64,000 bases of DNA, taken from Streptomyces radiopugnans. GTDB taxonomy: Bacteria > Actinomycetota > Actinomycetes > Streptomycetales > Streptomycetaceae. Every line of letters starts with the position of its first letter. The stretch's first letter is position 1. The stretch covers positions 124,001 through 188,000 of the forward strand of contig NZ_FOET01000003.1 of the NCBI RefSeq assembly GCF_900110735.1, in the 5' to 3' direction. Both the position numbers and the translations under genes were made by a program. Below are positions 16,427 through 24,537 of the stretch, piece after piece. The notes under the pieces were generated by a model, which did not search any database, was not told where the DNA came from, and saw nothing but the letters and a program-made list of their open reading frames with translations.

Positions 16427-17059
16427 CTACTGCTTGCGCAGCCCCTCGAAGGCCAGCCGCACCACCGCGTCGGCGACCCGCTCGCGGTCCTCGGCGTCCC
16501 CGGGCTGCGGGCGGTACCACTCCACGATGGAGTTGATCATCCCGAAGAGCAGCCGGGTGGCCAGCCGGGCGTCGAGGTCCGAGCGGATGTCGCCCTCGGC
16601 GGCGGCGGCCTTCAGCAGCCCGGCCACCCGGTGGTCGAACTCCCGGCGGCGCTCCATCGCCCAGCGCTCGGTGCGGGTGTTGCCCCGCACCCGCAGCAGC
16701 AGGGTGACGTAGGGCAGCTCGGCCATCAGCACCTCGGCGGTGCGGCGGGTGACGTGCTCCAGCCGCTCGATCGCCCGCCCCCGGCCGGCGTCCGGCTCGT
16801 CCAGGATGGCGAAGAGGCCGTCGAGGGCGCGGGCTATCGCCCGGCGCAGCAGTTCCTCCTTGCTCCGCACGTGGTGGTAGATGGAGGACTTGGAGATCCC
16901 CGCCGCACGGGAGAGGTGCTCCATCGAAGTGCCGTCGTAACCGCGCTCGTTGAACACCTCCACGGCCACCGCGAGGAGCGACTCGGGCGTGTAGGTGTCG
17001 CGCCCCGGCGACTTGGCTGAGGGCTTGGCCGGCGACCCGGCCGACGGCTTGGCTGGCAT
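16427..17059 (-). CDS. TetR family regulator, probable PaaR-type repressor
   Basis: 210 aa. After a Lys/Pro/Ser-rich N-terminus the TetR DNA-binding domain reads TPESLLAVAVEVFNERGYDG, then TSMEHLSRAAGISKSSIYHHVRSKEELL (about 23-70). The ligand domain is typical of the family: LPYVTLLLRVRGNTRTERWAMERRREFD and LLFGMINSIVEWYRP. The ATG at 17059 follows a weak CGAGG site. It is divergent from paaN, and a 14-bp palindrome 42 nt upstream of its start recurs, inverted but identical, in front of paaA. This makes it the obvious candidate for a phenylacetyl-CoA-responsive repressor of both paa units and of itself. That function is inferred from position and site, not shown. Confidence 0.85.
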   Translation of the reverse strand: MPAKPSAGSPAKPSAKSPGRDTYTPESLLAVAVEVFNERGYDGTSMEHLSRAAGISKSSIYHHVRSKEELLRRAIARALDGLFAILDEPDAGRGRAIERLEHVTRRTAEVLMAELPYVTLLLRVRGNTRTERWAMERRREFDHRVAGLLKAAAAEGDIRSDLDARLATRLLFGMINSIVEWYRPQPGDAEDRERVADAVVRLAFEGLRKQ

Positions 17060-17069
17060 GGCCTCGATG

Positions 17070-17078
17070 TTATCCACA
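17070..17078 (+). promoter_or_regulatory. perfect DnaA box (TTATCCACA) in the paaR leader
   Basis: TTATCCACA lies 10 nt upstream of the TetR start codon, between that codon and the operator at 17102. It matches the strict DnaA box consensus exactly. Confidence 0.5.
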
Positions 17079-17101
17079 GGCGGCCTGCCCCTCTTGCCCC
17101 G

Positions 17102-17115
17102 ACCGATCGTTCGGT
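17102..17115. promoter_or_regulatory. TetR-type operator between paaR and paaN
   Basis: The site ACCGATCGTTCGGT fits the ACCGNNCGNNCGGT core described for PaaR of corynebacteria. Its reverse complement is identical to the site at 21942-21955 in front of paaA. An AT-rich segment at 17116-17127 beside it contains a plausible -10 for the leftward TetR promoter. Confidence 0.7.
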
Positions 17116-17240
17116 AGCAGTATCTACCTGTCCGTCCGTCCGCGCACGGCGGCCCGCGCGCCCTCCACGGCCCGCCGGGCTCCGTCCGTACGGCACCGCC
17201 GCCCGCCCGCTCGACGAGCTCGACGAGGAGTTGGTCCCCG

Positions 17241-18953
17241 ATGGCCGCCGCACCCACCCAGGCCCCGCCGCTGTCCCCGGAAGGGCTCGCGGAGAAGCAC
17301 CGCCCGACGCTCCAGAGGGCCCTGGAGGCGATCCGCACCAGGGAGTACTGGTCCCCGTATCCGGAGCACCCCAAGGCGTACGGCGAGGAGCACGGCACGC
17401 TCGGCCCCGCCGAGGGGAAGGCCGCGTTCGACGCCCTGCTGGGCCGCCGCTTCGAGCTGGACCAGCCCGGCACGGACGGCTGGGTGGGCGGCGAGGTCTC
17501 GCCGTACGGCGTCGAGCTGGGCGTGGAGTACCCGCACGCCGACGTCGAGGCGCTGCTGCCCGCGATGCGTGCCGCACTGCCCGCCTGGCGGGACGCGGGG
17601 CCGGAGGCGAGGGCGCTGGTGTGCCTGGAGATCCTGGCCCGGATCAACGCGCGCACCCACGAGTTCGCCCACGCGGTGATGCACACCAGCGGGCAGGCGT
17701 ATCTGATGGCGATGCAGGCCGGCGGCCCGCACGCCCAGGACCGCGGCCTGGAGGCGGTGGCGTACGCCTACGCCGAGCAGACCCGCACCCCGGCCTCGGC
17801 CCGGTGGTCCAAGCCGCAGGGCAAGCGGGATCCGCTGGAGCTGACCAAGGAGTTCACGCCGGTGCCGCGCGGCGTCTCGCTGATGATCGGCTGCAACACC
17901 TTCCCCACCTGGAACGGCTACCCGGGCCTGTTCGCCTCCCTGGCCACGGGCAATCCGGTGCTGGTCAAGCCTCACCCGCGCGCGGTCCTGCCGCTGGCGA
18001 TGACGGTGCGGGTCGCCCGCGAGGTACTCGCCGATGCCGGCTTCGACCCGAACACGGTGGCACTGGCCGCCGAGCGGGACGGCGAGGGCATCGCCAGGGA
18101 ACTGGCCGTCCGGCCCGAGATCCGGATCATCGACTACACGGGGTCGACCGCCTTCGGCGACTGGCTGGAGGCCAACGCCCGCCAGGCCCAGGTCTTCACC
18201 GAGAAGGCCGGTGTCAACACGATCGTCGTCGACTCCACCGACGACTACCGGGGCATGCTCGGCAATCTGGCCTTCTCCCTGTCCCTCTACAGCGGCCAGA
18301 TGTGCACCACCCCGCAGAACCTGCTGATCCCGCGCGGCGGCATCGACACGGACGCGGGCCACAAGTCCTACGAGGAGTTCACCGCCGACCTGGCGGGCGC
18401 GGTGGACAAGCTGCTGGGCGACGACCAGCGGGCCGTGGCGCTGCTGGGCGCGATCGTCAACCCCGGGGTGCGCGAGCGGCTGGAGGGGGCGCCGGAGCTG
18501 GGCGAGACCATCCTGGCCTCGCGCGCGGTGGAGCACCCGGAGTTCCCCGGCGCCACGGTCCGCACCCCGGCGATCGTCGGGCTGGACGGGGCGAAGCCCG
18601 AGTCGGAGGAGGTCTGCATGTCGGAGTGCTTCGGCCCGGTCTCCTTCGCCGTCGCCGTGGACTCCACGGCCGAGGCGGTCGAGCTGCTGCGCCGCACCGT
18701 CCGGGAGAAGGGCGCGATGACGGTCGGCGCGTACACCACCTCGCCGGAGGTGGAGCGCCTGGTGGAGGAGGCCTGTCTGGAGGAGTGCGCCCAGCTCTCG
18801 CTGAACCTCACCGGCGGGGTGTATGTGAACCAGACCGCGGCGTTCTCCGACTTCCACGGCTCCGGCGGCAACCCGGCGGCCAACGCCGCGCTGTGCGACG
18901 GGGCGTTCGTGGCGAGCCGCTTCCGTGTGGTGGAGGTCCGCCGGCAGGCCTGA
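17241..18953 (+). CDS. paaN: phenylacetic acid degradation protein PaaN (aldehyde dehydrogenase superfamily)
   Basis: 570 aa. The sequence follows the actinobacterial PaaN family, aldehyde-dehydrogenase-like proteins of phenylacetate degradation. Recognisable parts are NGYPGLFASLATGNPVLVKPHP (substrate/NAD pocket), IIDYTGSTAFGDWLEANA, FTEKAGVNTIVVDSTDD, the active-cysteine region SLYSGQMCTTPQN, the MSECFGPVSFAVAVDS segment and a C-terminal SDFHGSGGNPAA. It lacks the MaoC-like hydratase domain that makes PaaZ bifunctional, so ring-opening hydrolase activity must come from another protein. The ATG at 17241 follows GAGGAG by 10 nt. It is divergent from the TetR gene, with an operator between them. 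Confidence 0.88.
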   Translation: MAAAPTQAPPLSPEGLAEKHRPTLQRALEAIRTREYWSPYPEHPKAYGEEHGTLGPAEGKAAFDALLGRRFELDQPGTDGWVGGEVSPYGVELGVEYPHADVEALLPAMRAALPAWRDAGPEARALVCLEILARINARTHEFAHAVMHTSGQAYLMAMQAGGPHAQDRGLEAVAYAYAEQTRTPASARWSKPQGKRDPLELTKEFTPVPRGVSLMIGCNTFPTWNGYPGLFASLATGNPVLVKPHPRAVLPLAMTVRVAREVLADAGFDPNTVALAAERDGEGIARELAVRPEIRIIDYTGSTAFGDWLEANARQAQVFTEKAGVNTIVVDSTDDYRGMLGNLAFSLSLYSGQMCTTPQNLLIPRGGIDTDAGHKSYEEFTADLAGAVDKLLGDDQRAVALLGAIVNPGVRERLEGAPELGETILASRAVEHPEFPGATVRTPAIVGLDGAKPESEEVCMSECFGPVSFAVAVDSTAEAVELLRRTVREKGAMTVGAYTTSPEVERLVEEACLEECAQLSLNLTGGVYVNQTAAFSDFHGSGGNPAANAALCDGAFVASRFRVVEVRRQA

Positions 18954-18973
18954 CGACTCCCGCTGCCGAGGGT

Positions 18974-19003
18974 CCGGAGGCGCGCCGCGCGGCGCGCCTC
19001 CGG
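18974..19003. terminator. hairpin between paaN and the RNA methyltransferase gene
   Basis: The 13-nt arm at 18974-18986 pairs perfectly with 18991-19003 around a GCGC loop. It lies 20 nt after the paaN stop and 25 nt beyond the stop of the convergent gene, so it can terminate both. Confidence 0.75.
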
Positions 19004-19028
19004 GCCGGACGTCTCCCGGCGGGCCGCA

Positions 19029-19700
19029 CTAGCCGATGTCGGCGTGCGCGCGGATCCAGGCGTGCATGGCGATGGCCGCCGCCGCGCCCGCGTTGATGGA
19101 CCGGGTGGAGCCGAACTGGGCGATGGAGCAGACGCGTTCGGCGTGCTTCCACGCCTCCTCGGTCAGCCCCGGGCCCTCCTGTCCGAAGAGCAGCACACAG
19201 CGGCGGGGCAGTTCGGTGGTCTCCAGCGGGACGGCGCCGGGGAGGTTGTCTATTCCGATGACCGGCAGCCCCTCGGCCCGCGCCCAGTCGGCCAGTGCGG
19301 CCACGTCCGGGTGGTGGGTGATGTGCTGGTACCGGTCGGTGACCATCGCGCCGCGCCGGTTCCACCGGCGCTTTCCGACGATGTGGACCTCCTTGGCCAG
19401 GAAGGCGTTGGCGGTGCGCACGACACTGCCGATGTTGAAGTCGTGGTTCCAGTTCTCCACCGCGACGTGGAAGTCGTGCCGCCGGGTGTCGAGGTCGGCG
19501 ACGATCGCCTCCCGGGTCCAGTAGCGGTAGCGGTCCACGACGTTGCGCCGGTCGCCGCCGGCCAGCAGCTCCGGGTCGTAGTGCTCGCCGGCCGGCCACG
19601 GCTCGGGGTGGGGGCCGACCCCCACCTCCGTGCCGTAGCCCTCGTCGTACTGCACCGGCTCGTCCCGCACCGGCCGGCCCTCCGTCTCGCCTTCGCTCAC
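19029..19700 (-). CDS. SpoU/TrmH family RNA 2'-O-methyltransferase
   Basis: 223 aa. The SPOUT knot motifs are present: NIGSVVRTANAF (motif 1), VLLFGQEGPGLTEEAW (motif 2) and FGSTRSINAGAAAAIAMHAW (motif 3). About 60 N-terminal residues, acidic and Glu/Tyr/Pro-rich, precede the domain. The enzyme would methylate a ribose in tRNA or rRNA using SAM; the target nucleoside cannot be read from the sequence. The GTG at 19700 overlaps the stop of the HTTM gene as GTGA, so it is the last gene of a three-gene operon DUF5819-HTTM-methyltransferase. The pairing of an RNA enzyme with two membrane proteins is unexplained. Confidence 0.9.
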   Translation of the reverse strand: MSEGETEGRPVRDEPVQYDEGYGTEVGVGPHPEPWPAGEHYDPELLAGGDRRNVVDRYRYWTREAIVADLDTRRHDFHVAVENWNHDFNIGSVVRTANAFLAKEVHIVGKRRWNRRGAMVTDRYQHITHHPDVAALADWARAEGLPVIGIDNLPGAVPLETTELPRRCVLLFGQEGPGLTEEAWKHAERVCSIAQFGSTRSINAGAAAAIAMHAWIRAHADIG

Positions 19701-21079
19701 CCCACGAGGGTACGTGCGGGGCTGTCGGCCCCGGCCGGCCGCGCCGCCTCCTCCGGCTCGCGCGGCCGGCCGCGGCGCAGCCGTCCGGCCGTCCGCGACA
19801 CCCCTGCCCCGAGCCAGACCAGGAAGACCGTCGGCAGGAAGACGGCGTCGGCCGCGATCATGGCGAGCGAGAAGAAGGGCAGGCCGAGGATGACGGCGAT
19901 GGAGGCGTGCTCCAGCATCATCACGGCGAGCAGCACGTTCTTCACCCGCCGGTTGAAGAGGGTGAAGGGGAAGGCGACCTGGACGATCACCGTGCCGTAG
20001 GTGAGCAGCATGATCATCAGCCCACTGCTCCCCAGCACCTCGGCGAGGGCGGGCCAGGGGGAGAAGTAGTCCAGGTGCAGGGGGTAGTAGACGGCGGTGC
20101 CGTCCTGCCAGCGGGAGCCCTGGATCTTGTACCAGCCGGCGGTCGCGTAGATCAGGCAGACCTCGGCCATGATGATCAGCAGGGTGGCGTTGTGGACGAT
20201 GTTGCCCAGGACGTCCATCAGCCGGCGGGCGTTCTCCCGCCCGACCCGTCCTTCCGCGGGGCGGGTGACGTACCACCACATTCCGTACACCAGCCACAGG
20301 CCCCACAGGAAGGTCGCCCAGCCCACGTAGAGCACCGGGCCGTCGTCGCCGAACCAGCTCAGCCGGCCGCCGGCGGTGGCCACCAGCAGGACGGCGCCGA
20401 GCACCGACCACAGCGCGATGCCGGCCATGTCGGTCCCCCCGGCGCCTCCGGTGCCCCCCGCAGCGGAGCGGCGGGCGCGGCGGGCGTCGAGCGACCAGAC
20501 CCGGCCGCAGCGGGTGAGCACCAGGTACATCGCCATCAGATGGATGACGTTGTCGCCGCCGTCGCCCATGAAGACGCTGCGGTTCTGCAGGGACAGCACG
20601 CCGACCATGAACAGCACCGACATGGTCCTGGTCCGCCAGCCGACCAGCAGCGCGGCGGCGGACAGGACGGCGAGGGCGTAGACGGCCTCGAACCAGACGG
20701 CGCTGTCGGACCACAGCAGCACCGTGAAGGCGTGGTTGCTCGCCACCAGCCGCTCGCCCAGCTCCCAGCTCCACGGGCCGTCCGGGCCGTACAGCTCGCG
20801 CCGGTGGGGCCACTCGAAGAGCAGGAAGACCAGCCAGGTGAAGGAGAAGCCGATCCGGACGACCGCGCTCTGGTACGGGCCCAGCGCCCGGTCGCTGACC
20901 CGGACGATGCCGCGTACGACCGCCTCGTCGGCCTTCGACAGCAGGCGCCGCGGCCACGGCCGGGGCGGTGCGGCGGGCGACTCGCCGGACGGTCGGTCCC
21001 CGGCCCCGGAAGGCCGCTCCCCGGGCCGCCGGGCGCCGGGGACGGCCGGGGCGGGGGAGGCGTTCTCGGGCTGCGTCAC
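19697..21079 (-). CDS. HTTM domain (vitamin K-dependent carboxylase-like) membrane protein
   Basis: 460 aa. About 45 Pro/Arg-rich residues precede a polytopic membrane domain. Segments such as GPYQSAVVRIGFSFTWLVFLL, LVGWRTRTMSVLFMVGVLSL, the conserved loop MGDGGDNVIHLMAMYL, IMAEVCLIYATAGWYKIQG and FPFTLFNRRVKNVLLAVMMLEHASIAVILG match the HTTM group, distant relatives of the membrane domain of gamma-glutamyl carboxylase. No catalytic activity is known for most bacterial members. The GTG at 21079 has a GGAGG site 4 nt upstream and overlaps the DUF5819 stop as GTGA. The stop overlaps the next start in the same way. Confidence 0.88.
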   Translation of the reverse strand: MTQPENASPAPAVPGARRPGERPSGAGDRPSGESPAAPPRPWPRRLLSKADEAVVRGIVRVSDRALGPYQSAVVRIGFSFTWLVFLLFEWPHRRELYGPDGPWSWELGERLVASNHAFTVLLWSDSAVWFEAVYALAVLSAAALLVGWRTRTMSVLFMVGVLSLQNRSVFMGDGGDNVIHLMAMYLVLTRCGRVWSLDARRARRSAAGGTGGAGGTDMAGIALWSVLGAVLLVATAGGRLSWFGDDGPVLYVGWATFLWGLWLVYGMWWYVTRPAEGRVGRENARRLMDVLGNIVHNATLLIIMAEVCLIYATAGWYKIQGSRWQDGTAVYYPLHLDYFSPWPALAEVLGSSGLMIMLLTYGTVIVQVAFPFTLFNRRVKNVLLAVMMLEHASIAVILGLPFFSLAMIAADAVFLPTVFLVWLGAGVSRTAGRLRRGRPREPEEAARPAGADSPARTLVG

Positions 21080-21795
21080 TGGTCCTCCGGGATGTCCGTG
21101 CGGTCGACCGGCCACCAGGGCAGCACCCGGTACGTGGTCTGGGTGCCCGCGCTCTCACCGCTCCACGGCGGCGGCGCGACCGGCGTGGTCGCCGACCGCA
21201 CCTGCACGCGCCTGATCTCGCCGCCGTTCAGTTCGGGCCCGAACCGCGACATCACGATCCGCCGCAGGTACTCCTCGGAGAGTTCTCCGCGCAGCCCGTT
21301 GGACCGGTTCTCCTCGTCGTGCGAGCCGGTGAAGAAGTCCCAGGCGCGGCGGAGCTCGTTCTGGTCGGTGTGGCTGGGGAAGGGGTTGCCCCGGATGTCG
21401 TCGATGTCCATCGCCGTCAGGTCCACCCAGCCGGTCCGCTCGCGGCCGCCGTCCGGACGGACCACCTCCGCGCGGGCGTGGACGGCGATGTTCTGCTGGA
21501 GCGGGTTGGGGGCGAACAGCTTCCAGTTCTGCTCGAACTCGGGGTTGATGTAGTCCGAGACCGTCGAACCGTACTGCTTGCTGAGGGTGTTGTCCGGCGC
21601 GACGTGCAGGAAGACCATCGCCAGGTGCACGCCGGTGAGCACGGTGACGACGCCCAGCGCCACCGCGACGGTGATCCGCGCCGCGGGCGGGAGCGACATC
21701 ACACCCCGGGCGTCCTCCGGAGGCGCCCCGGATGGCGCCCCGTCCGCCGCCGGGGGCGGCGGCGCCTCCGGGCGCTTCTGTGCTTGTGGATCCAT
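21076..21795 (-). CDS. DUF5819 family membrane-anchored protein
   Basis: 239 aa. After about 38 Pro/Ala-rich residues there is one membrane helix (ITVAVALGVVTVLTGVHLAMVFL). An extracytoplasmic domain follows, containing the family signature FEQNWKLFAPNPLQQN, then VVRPDGGRERTGWVDLTAMD and LRRIVMSRFGPEL. It probably faces outward and partners the HTTM protein encoded next, since the two frames overlap by 4 nt and DUF5819/HTTM pairs recur in actinobacteria. The ATG at 21795 is immediately preceded by GGGGAGGG. It is the first gene of the operon and divergent from paaA; the biochemical role is unknown. Confidence 0.85.
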   Translation of the reverse strand: MDPQAQKRPEAPPPPAADGAPSGAPPEDARGVMSLPPAARITVAVALGVVTVLTGVHLAMVFLHVAPDNTLSKQYGSTVSDYINPEFEQNWKLFAPNPLQQNIAVHARAEVVRPDGGRERTGWVDLTAMDIDDIRGNPFPSHTDQNELRRAWDFFTGSHDEENRSNGLRGELSEEYLRRIVMSRFGPELNGGEIRRVQVRSATTPVAPPPWSGESAGTQTTYRVLPWWPVDRTDIPEDQ

Positions 21796-21896
21796 GCCCT
21801 CCCCGATCTCGGGCCCGGCCGGGCCCCGCTCTCACGACCCCGCGACACCGGTCGCGCTCCCCCGCGGCCGCCCCGGTCCGCGGCGGCCCTACGAGG

Positions 21897-21905
21897 TTAT
21901 CCACA
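21897..21905 (+). promoter_or_regulatory. perfect DnaA box (TTATCCACA) upstream of the paaA promoter
   Basis: TTATCCACA ends 3 nt before the TTGACA -35 element of the predicted paaA promoter, a position where a bound protein could activate or block RNA polymerase. Confidence 0.5.
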
Positions 21906-21908
21906 GCC

Positions 21909-21938
21909 TTGACACCTTGGGGACCGGAAGACCACCAT
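21909..21938 (+). promoter_or_regulatory. predicted paaABCDE promoter
   Basis: A perfect -35 TTGACA at 21909-21914 and a weak -10 CACCAT at 21933-21938 are separated by 18 nt. Transcription would start near 21945, inside the operator at 21942-21955, which is the expected geometry for repression. Confidence 0.5.
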
Positions 21939-21941
21939 TGA

Positions 21942-21955
21942 ACCGAACGATCGGT
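21942..21955. promoter_or_regulatory. TetR-type operator in front of paaA
   Basis: ACCGAACGATCGGT is the exact reverse complement of the site between paaR and paaN. It ends 35 nt before the paaA ATG and overlaps the predicted transcription start. Confidence 0.7.
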
Positions 21956-21990
21956 CGGTTGGTTCCTCGCCAGGAGCAAGGGAGCTCTGC

Positions 21991-23001
21991 ATGACGACGC
22001 TGCTGCCGGAGAAGGACCGGGGCGGAGGTCCCGGGGCGCACGAGGAGGCGGGTCAGGAGGCGTACCAGGAGGCGTTCGACGCGGCGATCGCGGCGGACGA
22101 GCGGATCGAGCCGCGCGACTGGATGCCCGACGCCTACCGCGCCACGCTGGTGCGCCAGATCGCCCAGCACGCCCACTCCGAGATCATCGGCATGCAGCCG
22201 GAGGCCAACTGGATCACACGGGCGCCCTCGCTGCGCCGCAAGGCGATCCTGATGGCGAAGGTGCAGGACGAGGCGGGACACGGGCTGTACCTCTACAGCG
22301 CCGCCGAGACGCTCGGCGTGGGCCGCGACGAGCTGCTGGACAAACTGCACTCCGGGCGCCAGAAGTACTCCTCGATCTTCAACTACCCCACCCTGACCTG
22401 GGCCGACGTCGGCGCGATCGGCTGGCTGGTGGACGGCGCGGCCATCACCAACCAGGTGCCGCTGTGCCGCTGCTCCTACGGGCCCTACGCACGGGCCATG
22501 GTCCGCGTCTGCAAGGAGGAGTCCTTCCACCAGCGCCAGGGTTACGAGCTGCTGCTCGCGCTGAGCCGCGGCACCGAGGCCCAGCACGCCATGGCGCAGG
22601 ACGCCGTGGACCGCTGGTGGTGGCCGTCGCTGATGATGTTCGGGCCGCCCGACGACGCGTCGAAGCACTCCGCCCAGTCGATGGCCTGGAAGATCAAGCG
22701 GCACTCCAACGACGAGCTGCGCCAGCGTTTCGTGGACATCTGCGTCCCCCAGGCCGAGTCCCTCGGGCTGACCCTGCCCGACCCCCTTCTGCGGTGGAAC
22801 GAGGAGCGCGGGCACTACGACTTCGGGCCGATCGACTGGTCCGAGTTCCACGAGGTGCTGCGCGGCAACGGCCCCTGCAACGAGCAGCGGCTGGACCGCC
22901 GCCGCCGCGCCCACGAGCAGGGCGCCTGGGTGCGCGAGGCCGCCGCGGCGTACGCCCGCAAGCACGGGGAGCAGGACGGCGACGGAAGGACGGCGGCATG
23001 A
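21991..23001 (+). CDS. paaA: phenylacetyl-CoA 1,2-epoxidase catalytic subunit PaaA
   Basis: 336 aa. PaaA is the di-iron subunit that epoxidises the ring of phenylacetyl-CoA with O2. Ferritin-like iron ligands are visible in the first helix pair ([11 protein letters not shown] and QDEAGHG) and in the second ([12 protein letters not shown]). Family segments such as [38 protein letters not shown] and [17 protein letters not shown] are also present. The ATG at 21991 follows an AGGAG/GGGAG purine tract. It is the first gene of paaABCDE, in which every junction overlaps by 4 nt, so subunits should be made in coupled amounts. An operator and promoter lie just upstream. Confidence 0.95.
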   Translation: MTTLLPEKDRGGGPGAHEEAGQEAYQEAFDAAIAADERIEPRDWMPDAYRATLVRQIAQHAHSEIIGMQPEANWITRAPSLRRKAILMAKVQDEAGHGLYLYSAAETLGVGRDELLDKLHSGRQKYSSIFNYPTLTWADVGAIGWLVDGAAITNQVPLCRCSYGPYARAMVRVCKEESFHQRQGYELLLALSRGTEAQHAMAQDAVDRWWWPSLMMFGPPDDASKHSAQSMAWKIKRHSNDELRQRFVDICVPQAESLGLTLPDPLLRWNEERGHYDFGPIDWSEFHEVLRGNGPCNEQRLDRRRRAHEQGAWVREAAAAYARKHGEQDGDGRTAA

Positions 23002-23285
23002 CCACCAGCGAATGGCCCCTGTGGGAGGTCTTCGTCCGCAGCAGGCGCGGCCTGTCCCACACCCACGCCGGGAGCCTGCACGCGCCCGACGCCGAGATGG
23101 CCCTGCGCAACGCACGGGACCTGTACACCCGGCGGTCGGAGGGCGTATCGATCTGGGTGGTGCCGTCGTCCGCGATCACCGCCTCCTCGCCCGACGAGAG
23201 GGACCCGTTCTTCGAGCCCGCCGCCGACAAGCCCTACCGCCACCCCACCTTCTACGAGGTCCCGGAAGGGGTGCAGCACCTGTGA
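22998..23285 (+). CDS. paaB: phenylacetyl-CoA epoxidase subunit PaaB
   Basis: 95 aa, normal length for PaaB. The sequence [41 protein letters not shown] with [11 protein letters not shown] near the middle is the family signature. PaaB is a small non-catalytic subunit that bridges PaaAC heterodimers and is required for electron delivery. The ATG overlaps the paaA stop as ATGA and the frame ends within the paaC GTG. Confidence 0.94.
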   Translation: MTTSEWPLWEVFVRSRRGLSHTHAGSLHAPDAEMALRNARDLYTRRSEGVSIWVVPSSAITASSPDERDPFFEPAADKPYRHPTFYEVPEGVQHL

Positions 23286-24004
23286 GCGCTCCCCGCACGG
23301 CCGTACTGGCCCTCGGCGACGACGCGCTGGTCCTCTCCCACCGGCTGGGGGAGTGGGCCGGGAACGCACCCGTCCTGGAGGAGGAGGTCGCCCTCGCCAA
23401 CATCGCGCTGGACCTTCTGGGCCAGGCCCGCACCCTGCTGTCGATGGCCGGCGACGAGGACGAGCTGGCGTACCTCCGCGAGGAGCGGGCCTTCACCAAC
23501 GTGCAGCTCGTCGAGCAGCCGAACGGCGACTTCGCCCACACCATCGCCCGCCAGCTGTACTTCTCCACCTACCAGGAGCTGCTGTACGAGCGGCTGGCCG
23601 ACGGCGGCACCGGCGACACGGAACTCACCGCGCTGGCCGCCAAGGCGGTCAAGGAGGTCGCCTACCACCGCGACCACGCCGAGCACTGGACGCTGCGCCT
23701 GGGCGACGGCACCGAGGTGAGCCACAGCCGCATGCGGGACGCGCTGGACGGGCTGTGGCGCTACACCGGCGAGCTGTTCCGGCCGGTCGAGGGCCTGGAC
23801 GTCGACTGGGCCGGGCTGGACGAGGAGTGGGCACGGCGCATCACCACCGTGCTGGAACGTGCGACCCTCACCGTCCCCGGAGGGCCTCGGAGCAGCCCCT
23901 GGGCCGCCGGCGCCGGGCGGCAGGGCGTCCACACCGAGCCGTTCGGCCGGATGCTCGCCGAGATGCAGCACCTGCACCGCAGCCACCCGGGAGCGTCGTG
24001 GTGA
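23282..24004 (+). CDS. paaC: phenylacetyl-CoA epoxidase structural subunit PaaC
   Basis: 240 aa. PaaC is the ferritin-fold partner of PaaA that has lost the metal site and supports the active heterodimer. Characteristic segments are LGDDALVLSHRLGEWAGNAP, LEEEVALANIALDLLGQARTLL, VQLVEQPNGDFAHTIARQLYF and KAVKEVAYHRDHAEHWTLRLGDGT. The C-terminus ends HTEPFGRMLAEMQHLHRSHPG. The GTG at 23282 overlaps the paaB stop (GTGA); an upstream in-frame start at 23012 would overlap all of paaB and is not credible. Confidence 0.94.
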   Translation: MSAPRTAVLALGDDALVLSHRLGEWAGNAPVLEEEVALANIALDLLGQARTLLSMAGDEDELAYLREERAFTNVQLVEQPNGDFAHTIARQLYFSTYQELLYERLADGGTGDTELTALAAKAVKEVAYHRDHAEHWTLRLGDGTEVSHSRMRDALDGLWRYTGELFRPVEGLDVDWAGLDEEWARRITTVLERATLTVPGGPRSSPWAAGAGRQGVHTEPFGRMLAEMQHLHRSHPGASW

Positions 24005-24537
24005 CGCCCCCGGCGGAGACCACGGCGCCGGAGACGACGGCGCTGGAGGCGGAGCTGCGCGAGATCGCCGGCTCCGTCCCGGACCCGGAGCTTCCGGTGC
24101 TGTCCCTGGCCGAATTGGGGGTGCTGCGCGGTCTGCACGTCCTCGGATCGGGCCGGGTGGAGGTCGAGCTGACCCCCACCTACACCGGTTGCCCGGCGGT
24201 GGAGGCGATGTCCGCCGACGTGGAGCGGGCGCTGCGCGAGCACGGCGTGGCGGAGGTGACGGTCCGCACGGTCCTCTCCCCGCCCTGGACGACGGACGCG
24301 ATCACCGCCGAGGGCCGCCGCAAGCTGGCCGAGTTCGGGATAGCACCGCCCCGCCCCGGTGCGGGGGCGTCCGGAGACGGCGGGGGGCCGGTCGCGGTCG
24401 ATCTGGCCATCCGCTGCCCCCACTGCGGCTCGACCGACACCACCCTGCTCAGCCGCTTCTCCTCCACCGCCTGCAAGGCGCTGCGCCGCTGCGCCTCCTG
24501 CCGGGAGCCGTTCGACCACTTCAAGGAGCTGCTGTGA
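24001..24537 (+). CDS. paaD: phenylacetate degradation protein PaaD (DUF59/MIP18 type)
   Basis: 178 aa. The N-terminal MIP18-like domain contains VPDPELPVLSLAELGVLRGL and the TYTGCPAVEAM loop with the conserved Cys. The C-terminal zinc-ribbon has CPHCGS, then CKALRRCASC. PaaD is thought to help mature the iron-sulfur cluster of PaaE. Two GTG codons in a row (23998 and 24001) could start it; both overlap the paaC end, with GGGAG a few bases upstream. Its end overlaps the paaE start. Confidence 0.9.
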   Translation: MTPPAETTAPETTALEAELREIAGSVPDPELPVLSLAELGVLRGLHVLGSGRVEVELTPTYTGCPAVEAMSADVERALREHGVAEVTVRTVLSPPWTTDAITAEGRRKLAEFGIAPPRPGAGASGDGGGPVAVDLAIRCPHCGSTDTTLLSRFSSTACKALRRCASCREPFDHFKELL

